Positions 12,780 to 25,443 of a stretch of 64,000 nucleotides of DNA are shown here, piece after piece. The first letter of the stretch is position 1, and each line of letters begins with the position of its first letter. The position numbers were made by a program, and so were the translations under genes. The notes beneath the pieces were generated by a model that did no database searches, had not been told where the DNA came from, and saw only the letters and a list, made by a program, of their open reading frames with translations. The stretch comes from Atherinomorus stipes. Taxonomy: Eukaryota; Chordata; Actinopteri; Atheriniformes; Atherinidae. Location: assembly GCA_023101725.1 (NCBI GenBank), contig JALJCO010003416.1:23383-87382 (forward strand), read 5' to 3'.

Positions 12780-13440
12780 TACAGTTCTTTGTGTTTATAA
12801 CAATCCCATTTTTTCTGAAGTTCCTGCCCTTTTTCTTTCTGGAGTCATAGAGTAAAGGTCATTGTCTCTAGGTAGTAAATCAAGTTGATAATGTTCATAA
12901 CAAGCTTCCTGCTGGTTGGAGTCAGCATTTGGTGACCGTTCTGTTACTTGAAGCCAACAATACAGTATCTTCACGAGATATCCCTCATTTTTATTTAATC
13001 CTTCTGGTAAACTTCCAAGATACAACCAGGTAAAGGAAAGATCTAGTTCAGTGTCAAGGATTTCAGAAATTAATTGTCTGACCTCTTCCCAGAAGATCCC
13101 CAACTTTGGGCAAGACCAGAAGATTTGGCAACGGTCTGCAGAGGCCACCCCGAAGCCCCTCCAGCAAGGGGACTGTGAACTTCTTACTTTTGCTTTCTGT
13201 TTTAGAGTAATAGAAACACTAATCAGATTCTTCCAACAATAATCTCGCCATATAGTAAAGAATTTGTTGTAGAGGTTGTATTTTTCCAAAGTTCCCAGAC
13301 TTCATCTGAAATTCTCGTAATAGCTTCTTTTTCCCATTGTTGTCTGATATCTGTTGAATTCTTGCTCATGGATGTAAAAAAATTGTAGAGTTTGCAAATG
13401 ATGCCATTTGTACTTTTAATGGAATAAGCATCCATAAATA
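12780..13440 (-). pseudogene. L1-type LINE ORF2, C-terminal fragment
   Basis: Two overlapping minus-strand frames give KNSTDIRQQWEKEAITRISD, followed after a frameshift near 13230-13280 by KNLISVSITLKQK, then PCWRGFGVASADRCQIFWSC and PKLGIFWEEVRQLISEIL. This matches the C-terminal part of vertebrate L1/Tx1-clade ORF2 proteins, where 'CWRGCG..ADH.HIFW.CP....FW..V' follows the reverse transcriptase domain. The expected His in the 'ADHCHIFW' block is Arg and Gln here, so the zinc-knuckle-like residues are lost. The copy is 5'-truncated near 13440 and then runs into a degenerate 3' end below 12800. It is non-functional. Confidence 0.75.
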
Positions 13441-13890
13441 TGTGTGTGAGATTCTCCTATTTAAGCAGTTTACTTTGGTTGAAACCAGCTCCGTTTGACT
13501 CATTATTGGTTTTTCATTTCACGCTGTCTGAAATCTGTCACTCAACTCCCTCCCAGCATCGCATAACAGAGTGCTGCTCATTTTCTAATCATTTTGAGGG
13601 CCAATTTTATTTATTTAGTGATTGTTTTAACCATTTGTGTTTGGCTAAGTGATGAACTCAAAACATAAACTCATGTCTGCTCGTCAGACTTAAGAGGACC
13701 TCCTTTGTTAGGAGCTTGATGAACATGCCAGTCTAGTTAAAATCTTCAGTCAGTATACTCTTTGTTTTGCACTGCTGATTTGAGGTTAAGTTAGTGTGTG
13801 TGTGTGTGTGTATTGGCTGCATGGAATGTGTGTATGTGTGTATAATCTTTGCATGAATTTGTGTATCGGTGCCGTTGTATATGTCAGCAT
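13441..13890. other. unassigned interval with (TG)n
   Basis: A (TG)n microsatellite lies at 13793-13811. Otherwise nothing is recognised. Confidence 0.4.
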
Positions 13891-16842
13891 ACACTGTAAA
13901 GATCACTGTAAAATAAAGTAAATTACTGGAGAGGGACGCCAGTAATTTCTGTTATTTTAGTGCACCTACTGTAAATTTTTTAACAGTATAGTACTGTATT
14001 TTGAATTACAGTATATTACTGTAGGATAACATTGGGTGGTGTGGTAATTTTACAGCACATTTACTGTTATTTTAAAGTGTAAACTGTATTTTGGAGTACA
14101 GTACATGACAGTAGAATAATTGTGTTATGGTATATTTTACAGTACACAGCAGTTTATTCTAATGCTTTCTCTGCTAATGCATTAATTTCCTATAAATCCC
14201 CACAAATTAACTTATAACATATAAGGGCTTTTGAAATTCTGGACTGAACAGCAAGTCAGTCTGGACCATTTTCCATTTATTCCTCCTTTTATATGAAGCA
14301 GGTAACACCTCAGTCCTAATATGCAAGTTGCTTTTCTTGTATTTTTCTTAAATTGTGTACCTTATTGTGCTTTTGCTTTGCTTTGTGCTAGCTGAAGAAA
14401 AGAATAAGAATAAGAACTGACAGTTTATGGAGCTCCCCACTAACACCATTTTCAAAATAATCATAAGATTTAATGTTGATTAAATGTTATTGCCAGTCAT
14501 TCCTGACTCTGACCTTGAATAAAAAAGTAAAGAAAAAGTAAGGTAACGAAGATGCTACTTCTGCACATAGCAATTGAGCTGGCAACTCAGAGCTAATGCT
14601 AACAGTGAAGAATATGACATTGACATGGTAATCAGATGTAAATATTTATTTTTGGGACCCATAAATTGATAAAACAATAATTCATATGCTATAAAAAAAT
14701 TGGGGATAAACTTAACACTTTTATTCTTCACCCCACTAGACGTTCTGTGGGTGTATTACTTTTTAAAAAAATATTGTTTTGATGAAAAAGTTGTGCTCAC
14801 CTTTAAAATAGCTTAAGAACAGTATAACGTTTAATTAAAATAGCATCAAGTGCAGTGTAAAGAACAGTCTAGCTTGTAGCAAGTCTTTTGTACATGTAGA
14901 TGTGAACAATGTGAACAGTGAAATTAGAGAAAGAGAAGTAAAGGGGAAGACAGTGTAAGTGGGAGTACTTGACTGCAGCATTGGTGGTATCCTCAATCAC
15001 TGATGACTAGTGCCTGCCAAACAAACAGACGTACAAAAATTTAGTAACACAACGTCACCTAAATATAAAAATGTGAAATAGACTAATGGAGGGATGCAAA
15101 AAAATAAAAGACATAAGGGGAAAGGAAAGGGCCAGAGCAATAAACTTTGAGGGAGAGGTAAAATAAAAATAGTTAAGAAGAGAGAACAGCAAGAGACAGA
15201 AAAAAGAGCGATTAGTTGTTATAGTTTAGGGAGGGAGGTTACATCTTACGAGGGCTAAGTAGTAGGCTGGTGGCATGTTGTTAGAAAGTTAAAAATACCG
15301 GGCTATTATGAAAAATACAGTTTAAATTAACAGATTTGCCTACAGTATGTGATTATCTAATTAACATGAAGTTAAAAGCTTATTTGTTTTTAATTTATAA
15401 ACTGAATGAGAAAGACTGGTATTACTACTATGGAGTATAATAAAATGTGTTTAACATAAATGTAATGTTGCGTTGAGAAGAACACTCCTCACCTTTACAT
15501 CTGATGAAATAAGGCGTCAGGTCCTCTCTCCCTTTTGATGATCCGCCATTCCTTCTTATTTTTTGGTTGTACAGACAGCTCTATAATTGCACAAATAATC
15601 ACAAGTTAGTCTTCCACTGTTATTGGTGATTAACCAACACATGTTCATTTAAATAAATGCCAGTTTAAGTGATTTCTTTTGCTGAATGGAGTAAAACATA
15701 AGTGAAAGCCCTTGCATTTCGGCCAAGAAGCCTATTCATAACATGGTTTTAGTGACAATTTTCCTGGGAATTTTTTAGAGACCCCGCACAGGTAGTGCAT
15801 TTTAACTTTACCCACAGATATATAAATGTAGAACAGTTCTATCTCACTCAGCAACTTTGGTCTGCAAAACAAAGCAGATAGAGCAGACGCAACAGACTTC
15901 AATTTTCTGTGTGAAGGTGAAGCAGTCTGGCCTACTGTTTTGTTTTTTTTGTTTGTTTTTTTGTCCTGCAAGCACTATATCAAGAGGCAACACTGTTTAA
16001 ATCATCAGGTCAAGTGAGGTCAGAAATTACTGTTTATCATCACAGGTGGCATCGCAGAAAATGAAATGCAGATTGAAATAGTTACCTTAACTGTCTATTT
16101 TTTAGCTAGCTTCTATTGAGTGTAAGGATGCCCAAACATTACCTGATCTCCAGAACTACTCTAAACCTGATGTACTGTTGATAAACTTGCCTGTATTTGA
16201 AAGGACTTTTAAATGAAGTTAGATGAGAAAGTGATAAGTTACACCTTACAAAGGTCAGAAGCAATGCCAGCTTGCTAACATTAGCTAACTGAGTTCAGAG
16301 CTTGCTTTGCCAAGCTAAGCAGCCTGACCAGCTGAAACAGACCTAATGCTCTTTTTTTTATAATGTCAGTTTAATAATGTTCACACTGTAGTTTATGGAG
16401 ATAAAAATCATTTTACCTCTTTGGATGAAGTCCACATGTACTGCTCTGAATAATGAAGAAGCTGTGTTGTTCAAAGTCAGGTCCAGGAATATCCCATCAC
16501 ATCTTATCACTCAAAAATGACTTGAGTAATGTTAAAAGTATGATCAACAAGAAGTAAAATCATCAAAACAGAAACATAAGCCTACAATTATCAGTGAGAT
16601 GCTGATGGATAGTTACAAGATTTGTGAAGGAATGTGGGTCCAATTCCACCGCGTGACAGAAAATACTGTATTATACTGTTAAATTACAGTTTGTTAGCAT
16701 TAACTGTTAATTTACAGTTTGTTTACATTAACTGTTAATTTACATGCAGGGATGACTATTTAACAGTATTTTACAATTATTTTGAAAAACGGTAAGATAC
16801 TGTAGTAAATTCACCGTAAATTTACAGAAATTCCTTATAGTG
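13891..16842. mobile_element. large element or composite with ACACTGTAAA-type ends
   Basis: The left 270 bases are full of ACTGTA / TACAGT motifs and start ACACTGTAAAG at 13891. The right 200 bases (16650-16842) have the same motifs inverted and end so that the complement reads ACACTATAAGGAATTTCTG. The right part also holds a ~30-bp tandem duplication (16693-16742, TTAACTGTTAATTTACAG). Such ACACTGTAAAA ends are common on fish MITEs. The 2.4-kb interior shows no recognisable transposase, so this may be one long non-autonomous element or two MITE fragments with unique DNA between them. Confidence 0.45.
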
Positions 16843-17186
16843 TAAGTTTACGTGTATCTACAGTAAGATGTGTTTGTGTGTTTGCTCCACTTGGTAATTA
16901 AAGCAGTGTGTGCCAAGCCAGCGACAATGTAATACCACTCTAATCATCTTAGGCTTTCCCATCTGTGTGCTCAACATGACTCTTTGTCAAGCATGCACAC
17001 AGAAAGAAACACACATTAGCCAACTCTCATATTTTTTGTGCCTTACAACACATACTAGGACAACAAGAAACTCTGCTGTTCTCTTAAGAACAAAATCAAC
17101 TAAAATTGTAAATTAGGGATGAATAAAAGCAGTTCTAAACTATTTTCTTTTATTAACGTTGCCATACGTCACCTTTAAAAACTGCC
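16843..17186. other. unassigned interval
   Basis: Nothing recognisable. The 68-codon ORF at 16910-17116 has no known motif. Confidence 0.35.
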
Positions 17187-18702
17187 AACTACAACAGACA
17201 ATTCAATTCAATTTAAATTTAATTGTATAGCATCCATTCATGACAATGTCACCTCAGGGCGCTTAACAGACAGAAAAAGTCCGATCAGATTCGTAATAGC
17301 CTAGCTAAGGAAACCAACAGATTGGATCGATTCTAGACTCGACCCGGTCCAATCCCCCATCCTGAGCAAGCACGGAGTGGTGGCGACAGTGGGAAGGAAA
17401 ACACCCTTTTAACAGGGAGGAAAACCCTCCGGCAGAACCCGGCTCAGGTAGGGCGGCGATCTGCCTCGACCGGCTGGGGGGGAGGAGACAGAAAGGGAGA
17501 CCAACAGATACTGCAACTTTTATCCAGCCAGATCTGCTAAGAGAGGAAAACACAGTTAATGATGCAATACTGTCACAAATTTCTACATGAAGAGGCAGAG
17601 ATGAGTGAGAAAGAAAGCCCAGTGCATCATGAACGTCCTGCAGCAGTCTAAACCTATAGCAGCTTAACTAAGGGACGGCTAATTATCCCTAACGATAAGA
17701 CTTTTTAAAAAGGAAGGTTTTAAACCTTATCTTAAAGGTAGAGAGGGTGTCTGCCTCCCGAACCTGAATTGGTAACTGGTTCCACAGTAGGGGGGCCTGA
17801 TAGCCAAACGCTCTGCCTCCCATTCTACTCTTAAGCCCCGTTTCCACCCGCGGGTCTGGGTCAGGTCGGGCCGGGCCAGGCCGGATCGGGTGGGTTTGGG
17901 TATGGATGTGTTGATTTCACGCTGCGTCCCCACAGCAACCTGTACCCTTATTCTGGAGGCGGAGAATTAGCTGGACAGCGCTGCTACGTGATTGTGTGAC
18001 ATCATCGCCGTGTAACGCCGTTTAACCAAAACACCGGCGCCACACGTGACAGAAACAGAAAGGAGTCACCCCAGCTTTGTTTTTACGCTGGGTCACGCGG
18101 GAAGTGGCGGATTTTTCAATGAATCAGCTGATTGCTGTGTATTAGCTCCACCTCTTTGGTCCGGATCGGTTAGATCAGTACCCCTACCGAAGGGTGCCAA
18201 AAAAGTAGGCCGGGTCGGGTCGGATATAAGGGTACCCGTCCCAGTTTTTATCTGTGGAGACGCAAAAAAACGTGGACCGATCCGGCCCGACCCGACCCAG
18301 ACCCGCTGGTGGAAACGGGGCTTTAGAGACCCTTGGAACTAGAGGGTATGCTGGCGGTTCTAGAGACCTGTTTTATATGTGAGCCGAAAGACAAATCCTG
18401 GTCAAAAATGACTCCAAGATTCTTCACCATAGTGCTAGAAGCCAAATTAATGCCATCCAGATTAATTGTAAAGCTTGATAATTTAGTGCAGAGTTTTTCC
18501 AGCAAAGACTGTAACTTCGGTCTTGTCCGAATTTAGAAGCAGAAAGTTCAGGGTCATCCAGGTCTTTATGTCACTAAGACATCTATGTAATCTAACAAAC
18601 TGATTGGTTTCATCAGGCTTCATAGATAAGTATATCTGAGTGTGGTCTGCATAACAATGAAAATTTATGCCATGTTGTCTGATGATATTACTCAAAGGAA
18701 GC
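17187..18702 (-). pseudogene. L2/CR1-type LINE, 5'-truncated and interrupted
   Basis: Minus-strand frames read NIIRQHGINFHCYADHTQIY, then LSDIKTWMTLNFLLLNSDKT, then ASSTMVKNLGVIFDQDLSFG. This is the reverse transcriptase domain of a jockey-superfamily (L2/CR1-like) fish LINE, starting just before the catalytic YADD motif and running into the thumb region. The YADD box is YADH, losing the second catalytic Asp. The 5' side is cut at about 18702. The 3' UTR (17187-17800) contains the familiar fish segment with GACAGTGGGAAGGAAAA and CTCGACCGG, and ends at a CAATTCAATT-type tail at 17200. The element is split by the foldback insertion at 17834-18322. Frame breaks make it inactive. Confidence 0.8.
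17834..18322. mobile_element. Harbinger-type MITE with perfect 15-bp TIRs and TTA duplication
   Basis: The ends are AGCCCCGTTTCCACC (17834-17848) and its exact complement GGTGGAAACGGGGCT (18308-18322). Inverted similarity continues inward through GGTCTGGGTCAGGTCGGG. TTA flanks both sides (17831-17833 and 18323-18325), the TWA-type 3-bp duplication of PIF/Harbinger elements. The element sits inside the L2-type LINE and interrupts it cleanly, so it is younger than the LINE. At 489 bp it has no coding capacity. It is clearly more GC- and CpG-rich than its surroundings. Confidence 0.85.
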
Positions 18703-18778
18703 CTGCTTCTGCTGACAGATTTTCTTCTTTACAATCTGAGAATGAAGCAGCACATGATGTTAATTGATGGAATTCATT

Positions 18779-20488
18779 AGAGGTGTCAACGTCTACACGT
18801 GTAAGCGGCTACACGGATAATAAATCATAACTGTTTAGAAAAAATCAATAACCGTATACACGTAATTTCCCCTCCTCCTCTTCCTCCTCTTTCATTTCTC
18901 ACCAACACTGTATTTTTAGGGGTGGTGATGTTGCCTGAAAGCTTCAGATAATAACTTATTATCTGAATATACAGTATAATCGATGCATGGGCTGCAATGT
19001 TCCGTTGATATTTTTATATACGATATATATGACACAGCCTGTTGTGTCACTTCAAGTTGACTTGGAGACACAGTGGTGGGGAACAGCAGCAGAACACCGG
19101 TGCTGCTTTGTGGCACTGTAGTGACTCTTTTCAAGCCGTCAGAGATCCATAAACTGCAGCTGGAAGTGACAGATATTTCTTTCTATGGATTAGCGAAGGA
19201 GGAGATCATCAGAGATGCTTTTAGTGATCAGGAGAGATGACCGGATGCCGACTGCATCTGCGCAGTGTAAACATCACATTGGGTGAGTTTCAATCAAGTT
19301 AGGAGAGCCAGTTTTAGGGCACGGTCTCATGGGTTTCCACAAATGAACTAGACTTGAACGATCTGGATTCTTGCAGCAGGGGTCCAACAACTCGGCGCGG
19401 TCTCATGGTTGTTTTCTGAAACATTTTGAGGATATAACCGTCGTCATCACACCGTGACGCAAGTAGAAAGAGACGGCAAAACTCCCGTCCAGCTGGTGGC
19501 GTCACCACCTGTTAGAGTGTGATGTCTGTCACTAATAGACAATCTATGCGCGTACATGCATCGAGCATGCTGACTGAGAGAGAGCCAGCATGAAGTTCAG
19601 AGAAACGTGTCCTGTGTGTCTCATGACTTGGTGTGCATGAGGGATGTCTCCTTCGGGAGAAGCGTCAGCAGGGAGCTAACAGAACAACCGCTACCAGAGA
19701 TCCAACACCCCCCCCCCTTTCGTCAAGCATTCCAGACTTTGCAAACATGCAGTCGGCCTCTTCCAAACGTTCCGTTCTGACAACTGTTCTGGACTCTGCA
19801 TGGCGCAAAAAATACAGATCTAATCCCTTTTCTGGACTCGAATGCTTTAATCGTGACAAAAGTGTCCATGTGACTCTACCCTTAGCTGTTGCTAACTGGG
19901 TTTCATGTATATTTTTTCCAGAAAATTTAATTATTAGCATGAATCCGATCAGATACTAACTGTAACAACTGCATGTGTTTAGCAGAAGATCTAACCGCTC
20001 GTGTTAGCCGCTGTTTACTTAAAGTCGATCACCAGAACACGACTTACTTCTCTCAGCTAAAACATTTCCATATTTTTGGGTCTGTCCAGCCCACCGTGAA
20101 GCATCGATAGACATCCCTGCTTATGAAAACTTTCTTTCTCTGCTGTATGAAGGCAGGTTATTATGTAGATAGATGTAGGAAAAATCCGATCAGCTGATGT
20201 CAGCTGTTTGAAAACTTCTGCAGGGAGTCCGGTCGGATCGCATCCAATAAAAGAGATTTTTCTTTTGAATCCTTTCAGTTCTCGGGGATTAAAATGATAA
20301 ATATCCATAATCTTACTTTGGCTCTACTACAGTGTCTCTGCTCTGAGTTCAGTGTGACGGCGGGATGCAAAGGTTACGTCACCACCTGCAACCTGAAGAT
20401 TATTATTCTCTGACGTGCAACCGTGTACATGACGGTTAGTAGTCCCGATTACACGTGTAGAAAAAATTGTAAACGTTGACACCCGCAG
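18779..20488. mobile_element. hAT-like non-autonomous element, 1.7 kb
   Basis: The left end is AGAGGTGTCAACGTCTACAC and the complement of the right end is CTGCGGGTGTCAACGTTTAC; both continue to a TACACGTGTAA motif. Flanking 8-bp direct repeats are AATTCATT (18771-18778) and AATTGATT (20489-20496), 7 of 8 matching. Termini of the form CAGGGGTGTCAAC with 8-bp duplications are typical of vertebrate hAT elements. The interior has only short ORFs and no transposase that I can recognise. Confidence 0.7.
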
Positions 20489-20496
20489 AATTGATT

Positions 20497-20835
20497 AGGT
20501 CCAATTTAAAAAGATAACAGGTTCCAGTGTCAATTCTGTCCCCTTGTTTGTGCTTTCTGGGTGCTGGTTCAACACTTTACTGATGTCTCTGTCACTGTCA
20601 CACGAATACAACTCAACACTACCGAGGACTCATCTGTTAGCGGGTTGAATATTTATTTTGATTTGAAGAAAGACATGAAAAATTGCAACACAAATGGTCC
20701 AGCACATTTTTAATACAGTCTCTTTTGTGATTGGGAGTTTCAGACTTTTCTCCAGGGTAAGCCCTGAACTCATCCGACTGATCGCTACACCAGCACATGC
20801 ACAACCCTGACCTACTATGACCTACAGCCAACATG
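20497..20835. other. unassigned interval
   Basis: No gene or repeat recognised. The minus-strand ORF 20637-20882 has no known motif. Confidence 0.3.
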
Positions 20836-21005
20836 AATATATGGGTCCCATCAGGGACATGCCTGGGATAGATGGGTGCCATCTGGGCATGGGCTCAAAC
20901 TGGGCTTTTTGTGCGGGGCCCACTTGGGTTTCTCACTTTATAACACCCATATGGGCTTCTAAAGTGGGGTCATTATGTAACCCGCAAACAATCCTATATG
21001 AGCCA
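20836..21005 (+). repeat. degenerate ATATGGG/CATCTGGG minisatellite-like repeat
   Basis: Units such as ATGGGTGCCATCTGGGCATG and CCCATATGGGCTTC recur irregularly. Similar GGGCCCATATGGG-type tandem sequence is known in fish genomes. The array is short and heavily decayed. Confidence 0.45.
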
Positions 21006-21890
21006 CCCCCCTCCCTTTTTTTTTTTAGACTGTTTCCAACCTTTATGAGTCCGACGTGAAATTGTTCGTTGGACATGGACAAAGTTTCTCGTTAAATATG
21101 AAATAACCGTGTTCATTGCACATAAAAACAGAGACCCTCCTGCTGTAATCCCCATATTGTGAAAGAAGCTCCTAATGGAGCATGTACAGTATAACCAAGA
21201 ACAAACTAATGAATTTGATTAATGATGTTATTATGATTACATTATTGTGATTAATTATTAATCCAATTATTAATAGAATAATTTGACTAATTAATTGATT
21301 AATAGGTTATTGTTGTATATATGTTATATTGTTCGAAAGAGAGAGAGAGAGAGAGAGAAAGAGAGCCTATTACAATATGCAATTTCCCTTCTGGGATAAA
21401 TAAAGTATTTTTCATTTCATTTCATAAACTTTTTTCTTGTTCTTGTGGCCTTGAAAACAAGAATTTTAGACTTCTTTAAGACTAAGATTTCAAAGTTTAA
21501 TGTAATTTTACATTAGACTTTTCATTTACATTTTACATAGTTAAATGTGGCAAGCTTAAGTGGCCACTGTACACAAAGCTTGCTGCTGTCCATGGTCCTG
21601 AAGGAAATGGAACAGTTGATTTATGTCATTCAGAAAAAATTTATGTATTACATAAAAAAAAAAAAGAAAAATAATTCAAGGCTGACAAAATAATGATTTT
21701 ATTTATTTATTTTTTTTTTTAAGTCAAGGACGACCAGAAATCTTATGGAAAACAGAGTAAAATATAACCTGGAAACTGACTATTTTAGGGTTCCCTCCGA
21801 ATTTCTGAGATGAGTTTTTTCCAGGAGGCTCAACGTGCTTTTTAACGTGTAATTCCAAACCTGACCACCAGTCTTTCTGTGTATTTCCTA
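21006..21890. other. unassigned interval with (GA)n and a retroposon-like tail
   Basis: (GA)n lies at 21338-21364. At 21378-21425, AATTTCCCTTCTGGGATAAA, then TAAAGTATTT and a TTTCA-type short repeat look like the 3' tail of a fish LINE or SINE. The remainder is AT-rich and unassigned. Confidence 0.4.
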
Positions 21891-21894
21891 AATT

Positions 21895-22375
21895 TGTCTT
21901 TTCATGTATAAATATGTGCATTTGTCTAATGTTATACCTAGAGTTTATGAGTTTATTTTTGATGTTTTCTTCCAATGTTCACACCTATTCCACCAGGCAC
22001 AGCAGAGACTTGCACCTGCCTTTTTGTAGAACTTCTGCAAGTCAAAAAAACACTCAGACACAGAGGGCCTTCCCTCTGGAACCATTTAACTCCTGCCCAA
22101 AGAACTACAATTATCTCTTTTAAAAGACAACTAAAATCAATGTTATTATTTAGATAAGGTAGCAAACTTAGCAAGTGTTTTAATTTTTTTTGTCTTTTTT
22201 GTTCTTTTTTATTTGTCTGCTCATCATAATGCCTGTCATGTTTAAATGACTCAGGGGAGGTGGTTCTATAAGACCTGATGGTCTTCTCACTCTCTCCTTC
22301 ATAGTGTATTATTTTAAATTATTGTTGTAATATGCCTTTTTTTTTTGCTTGTGTGTAAACAAACAAACAAACAAT
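21895..22375 (+). pseudogene. CR1/L2-type LINE ORF2 C-terminus and 3' tail
   Basis: One frame gives NVHTYSTRHSRDLHLPFCRT and, after a frameshift near 22040, another gives LRHRGPSLWNHLTPAQRT then ISFKRQLKSMLLFR and a stop. The pattern 'H.Y.TR....L..P.CRT......RGP..WN.L........SFKR.LK' is the conserved C-terminal tail of jockey-superfamily LINE ORF2 proteins, after the reverse transcriptase domain. A 200-base 3' UTR follows, closing with an AAACAAACAAACAATAAAC tail at 22355-22378. The copy is 5'-truncated and frameshifted, hence dead. Its exact family is unresolved. Confidence 0.7.
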
Positions 22376-22498
22376 AAACAAAGATGTTGGCTATTAGTTT
22401 TGCCAAGTGAAAATTAAGCTAACAGTCTAGTGTGAACTTGGGTTTAAGGTTTAAGGGATGGACTTATGTTTGATATTTTTTACCCGACATACATACAT

Positions 22499-22535
<37 letters not shown>

Positions 22536-22963
22536 TTTTTTTCTACAATAATCATGTTTGATGCTATATTCTTTTTTCTATTCAACCAGCACAAATCCTT
22601 TTAAAATATGTCAACCTCTGCAGAGGGAACCACAAATATTTGAAGCATGTAATTTAGAAGCATTATCACAATTATGCATCAAAAAGTCTCAGAGTACTCG
22701 GCTTATTATCCTTTAATTCTATTTCAGCAAATTATTTTTCCATCATGCAAGCTGCATTTTATTCAAAAATTGAAAAAAAAAATGACAGAGAAGTAAAAGA
22801 GAGAAAAAGTTCATTTTTTAATGAAATCAAACCACTTATTTGACTACCCTCCCAGCTCCTGCACCCCTCCATCTTGTAACTTCCTTCTGCTCCTTTTGCC
22901 TCTTCCTTATCTCTACCAGTTGGAAATTGGATGGTCTAATTTCTGTCCACCCACTCTTGACTG
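22376..22963. other. unassigned interval with (TA)n
   Basis: (TA)n lies at 22505-22530. No gene is recognised; the overlapping ORFs at 22821-23034 have no known motif. Confidence 0.4.
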
Positions 22964-23010
22964 CTGTGTCCAACAGGCTGAACACCACACTGTCAGCCTG
23001 TTGGACACAG
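22964..23010 (+). repeat. perfect 18-bp hairpin
   Basis: CTGTGTCCAACAGGCTGA (22964-22981) and its exact complement (22993-23010) are separated by 11 nt. Imperfect pairing may extend the stem outward (CTTGACTG at 22956-22963 with CTTGTCAG at 23011-23018). Confidence 0.9.
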
Positions 23011-23018
23011 CTTGTCAG

Positions 23019-24413
23019 TAGGCCACGTTTATAAGTGGAGAAGTTTAATTTTCAGCCCCGGAGGCGAGCCTGCTCGGTGGTCCTGGCCGCTGCCACCTCA
23101 AATTTGAACAGAGGGATGTATGGTATTTTAATAATTATCTGGGCCTGCAGAATGGATCACAACTTCGATTGCTTTTGAAGTGGAAACAGACAGGATGGAA
23201 GATTTTGGGCATAGAAATGGCTGACATTGACCCATTTTATTTTATACTTATAAAACCCAATCCAGTCTTCCAGTTTTTCTCTTTTCTTTGTCTTCAGTTT
23301 TTGTATTTTTCCTAGAAATCTTCCCTTTTTTCTGCTACTTTTTTACAGTTCAACCTAACCCCCTCTTGTTCTCATGATCAGCTTGGGACTGTAGAGCTCA
23401 TTTAAGACTCTAATTTACAATTACATGGACAGCGGCTTAGGTAGACCCTGCAGACTTACTCTCTTGCTCTCTCTCTCACACACACACACAGATTCATGCA
23501 CATTAAACCCACCTCCCTCCATTTCACACACACACCTGTTGGGTTATTCCACTGTTGTGTGATTTTTGCAGTTAAAGGTTAATTTGAGTGTAAGGAGACT
23601 AAAGTGGTGACTGGTAACAAGTGGATAAAGAGTGGGAAACAGTAAGAAAATAAGAGGACGGAGCATTAACGCAGTTCAGGGAAAGCACCCACTGCAACGA
23701 GGGCAGTGAGAGACACTGGAGAGACTCGAGCACTCAGGAAGGATATTCAATTAGCCTTGGATGACTAGCTTACTTGCTAGAAACAGGCCACTCTCTCCGC
23801 TCACTTCTCTCTTGTCAAGTACCTTGTTAGCGAAACCTCCTTAAAGGCAGATGGATGGGGTGGAGGCACGGAAAGCAACAGATGGAGAGAAGGAGATCAA
23901 GAGATGTAGACAAAATGATGGAAATGGACAGGAGAAGCAGTGGAACATGGGGAGAGGGAAGATGGAGAGCCAAGAGGGAAGTTTTCAGAGCATCTCAAAT
24001 TTTCCGCATTTAGTTATGTTTCAGACTTCTCCCAAAATGGACTCATTCTAATTTTAGTCAAAGCAAAATCCCCAAAATGATGATTCAAACATATTTAAGG
24101 TGTTTTGAACAATAAATAATGCATTAGTCTAATTATCACCCATTTTGGAAAGACTGGGGTGGAAAAGAATTTTAAGGAGATCAGCTGTGACTGTGATTAT
24201 GAAGAATAGCAATACTGAGCAGGCACCAATACTGATAACAGTATCAGATATCAGTCCAATGTTCTTGTACACAGTGTCAGTATTCGTAAAAGTGTTCTGA
24301 TTTAACAGAACCTGATACCAACGTGCAAAACTAGCATGTTTATATAAAATATAATAAATCTGTGGAGCTGATGTGTTCATTCTTTTAACACTTAAACATG
24401 CATAAACAAAGAA
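23019..24413. other. unassigned interval with (TC)n/(CA)n and a decayed TATCAG repeat
   Basis: (TC)n then (CA)n lies at 23466-23490. At 24228-24310, ACTGATAACAGTATCAGATA and similar motifs resemble the ends of fish hAT-like repeats with 'GTATCGGTATC' sequence. No coding sequence is supported. Confidence 0.35.
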
Positions 24414-24421
24414 GTTATCAC

Positions 24422-25272
24422 TAGGGTTGTAATGGTATGTGTACAGTATTTGTGCCGAACCGATTGGTACACTACTCTTGGTTCAGCACGATCCTGTACG
24501 GAATTGTTGGGTGCAGGATTTATTTTATTCAGCTCTTTTTTGTTTCATTAAGTTTTTGTGTGCCAGCGGACATAATTGAATGACAGACTGTTGAATCTTC
24601 GCTTCCACTTGGTGCAGCGCGGTTCCAATCCTGTTTCTGCAACTTATAACAACATGGCAGGTGAGCTTGTTGAGCTAGAGGAAGCTCTATCAAGTCCTCT
24701 GTTTGGAGGTACCCCGGTTTACTCAGTTCTAACTCTTTTAACACTTCCAACATGTCAACCCATCGAAAGCGACACCACACAAGTTTGAATGTTACTGGTA
24801 CGACTAGAAAACAGACTAATTTAGTGAAAACAAGAGTTACAAACAACAGTATGTTACTTATTTATACATCCTTTTTATGCAGGCAGTCTGACCAGAAGAG
24901 TAACCTGCTGCGATGTTTAGTTTCTGTGATGAGGATGAGTGAAATGAAAGTGGAGCTGTTTCTGTTAAATGCTGCTCTTAAAACTCAATGTCACTTTAGA
25001 TGTGAAAGCAGGTTTTTGTTATTTTGATGAAAAGTGTAAAAAACCAACAGCAATATTTTATTTTAAAATATTCTTGGTTATTTTTTTTCTTATTCAAGCA
25101 ATATGGCAAAAACAAACAAACAAAACAAACAGCTTTGATGTTAATTTTAGTTTAATAAAAAAAAAAAAAATTTTTTCCATTACTGTACCGAAGAAAAACT
25201 GAAGCGTGACTTGTGTACCGAGGTACACACAGTACCGAACCATGATTTTTGTGTACCGTTATTACTCAGATT
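24422..25272. mobile_element. hAT-like element with TAGGGTTGTAATGGTA ends
   Basis: The left end is TAGGGTTGTAATGGTATGTG with GCCGAACCGATTGGTAC inside. The right end carries the inverted CCGAGGTACAC...AGTACCGAACCATG and ends near GTGTACCGTTATTACTC. These GGTAC / CCGAACC motifs mark a common fish hAT-like family. Possible 8-bp duplications are GTTATCAC (24414-24421) and ATTATCAA (25273-25280), matching at 6 of 8. The interior reads ACAACATGGCAGGTGAGCTT, translating MAGELVELEEALSSPLF, which resembles hAT transposase N-termini (weak inference). Poly(A)/(T) runs are near 25160. Confidence 0.6.
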
Positions 25273-25299
25273 ATTATCAAAAATCTAAACTTGCCTTTA

Positions 25300-25443
25300 T
25301 TTTGGTTAGAGAAGCTGATTTTGTACTGAAAGTGCTTTGTCACAGCCGTGAACCAAATCCACAAAAACCACTGAATTCTCCTGATTCATAAAAATTCTGG
25401 CTGTTTTCAAGAGTTACATTTAGAATTTGTCTCATCCGTTATA
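25300..25443 (+). repeat. tandem-repeat unit, left part (interrupted)
   Basis: The unit carries CCGTGAACCAAATCCACAAA near 25346. A related unit lies on the far side of the inserted element, at 26402-26550, and two related units lie at 59400-59765. After removing the insertion, the spacing between the two core motifs here is about 183 bases. Confidence 0.6.
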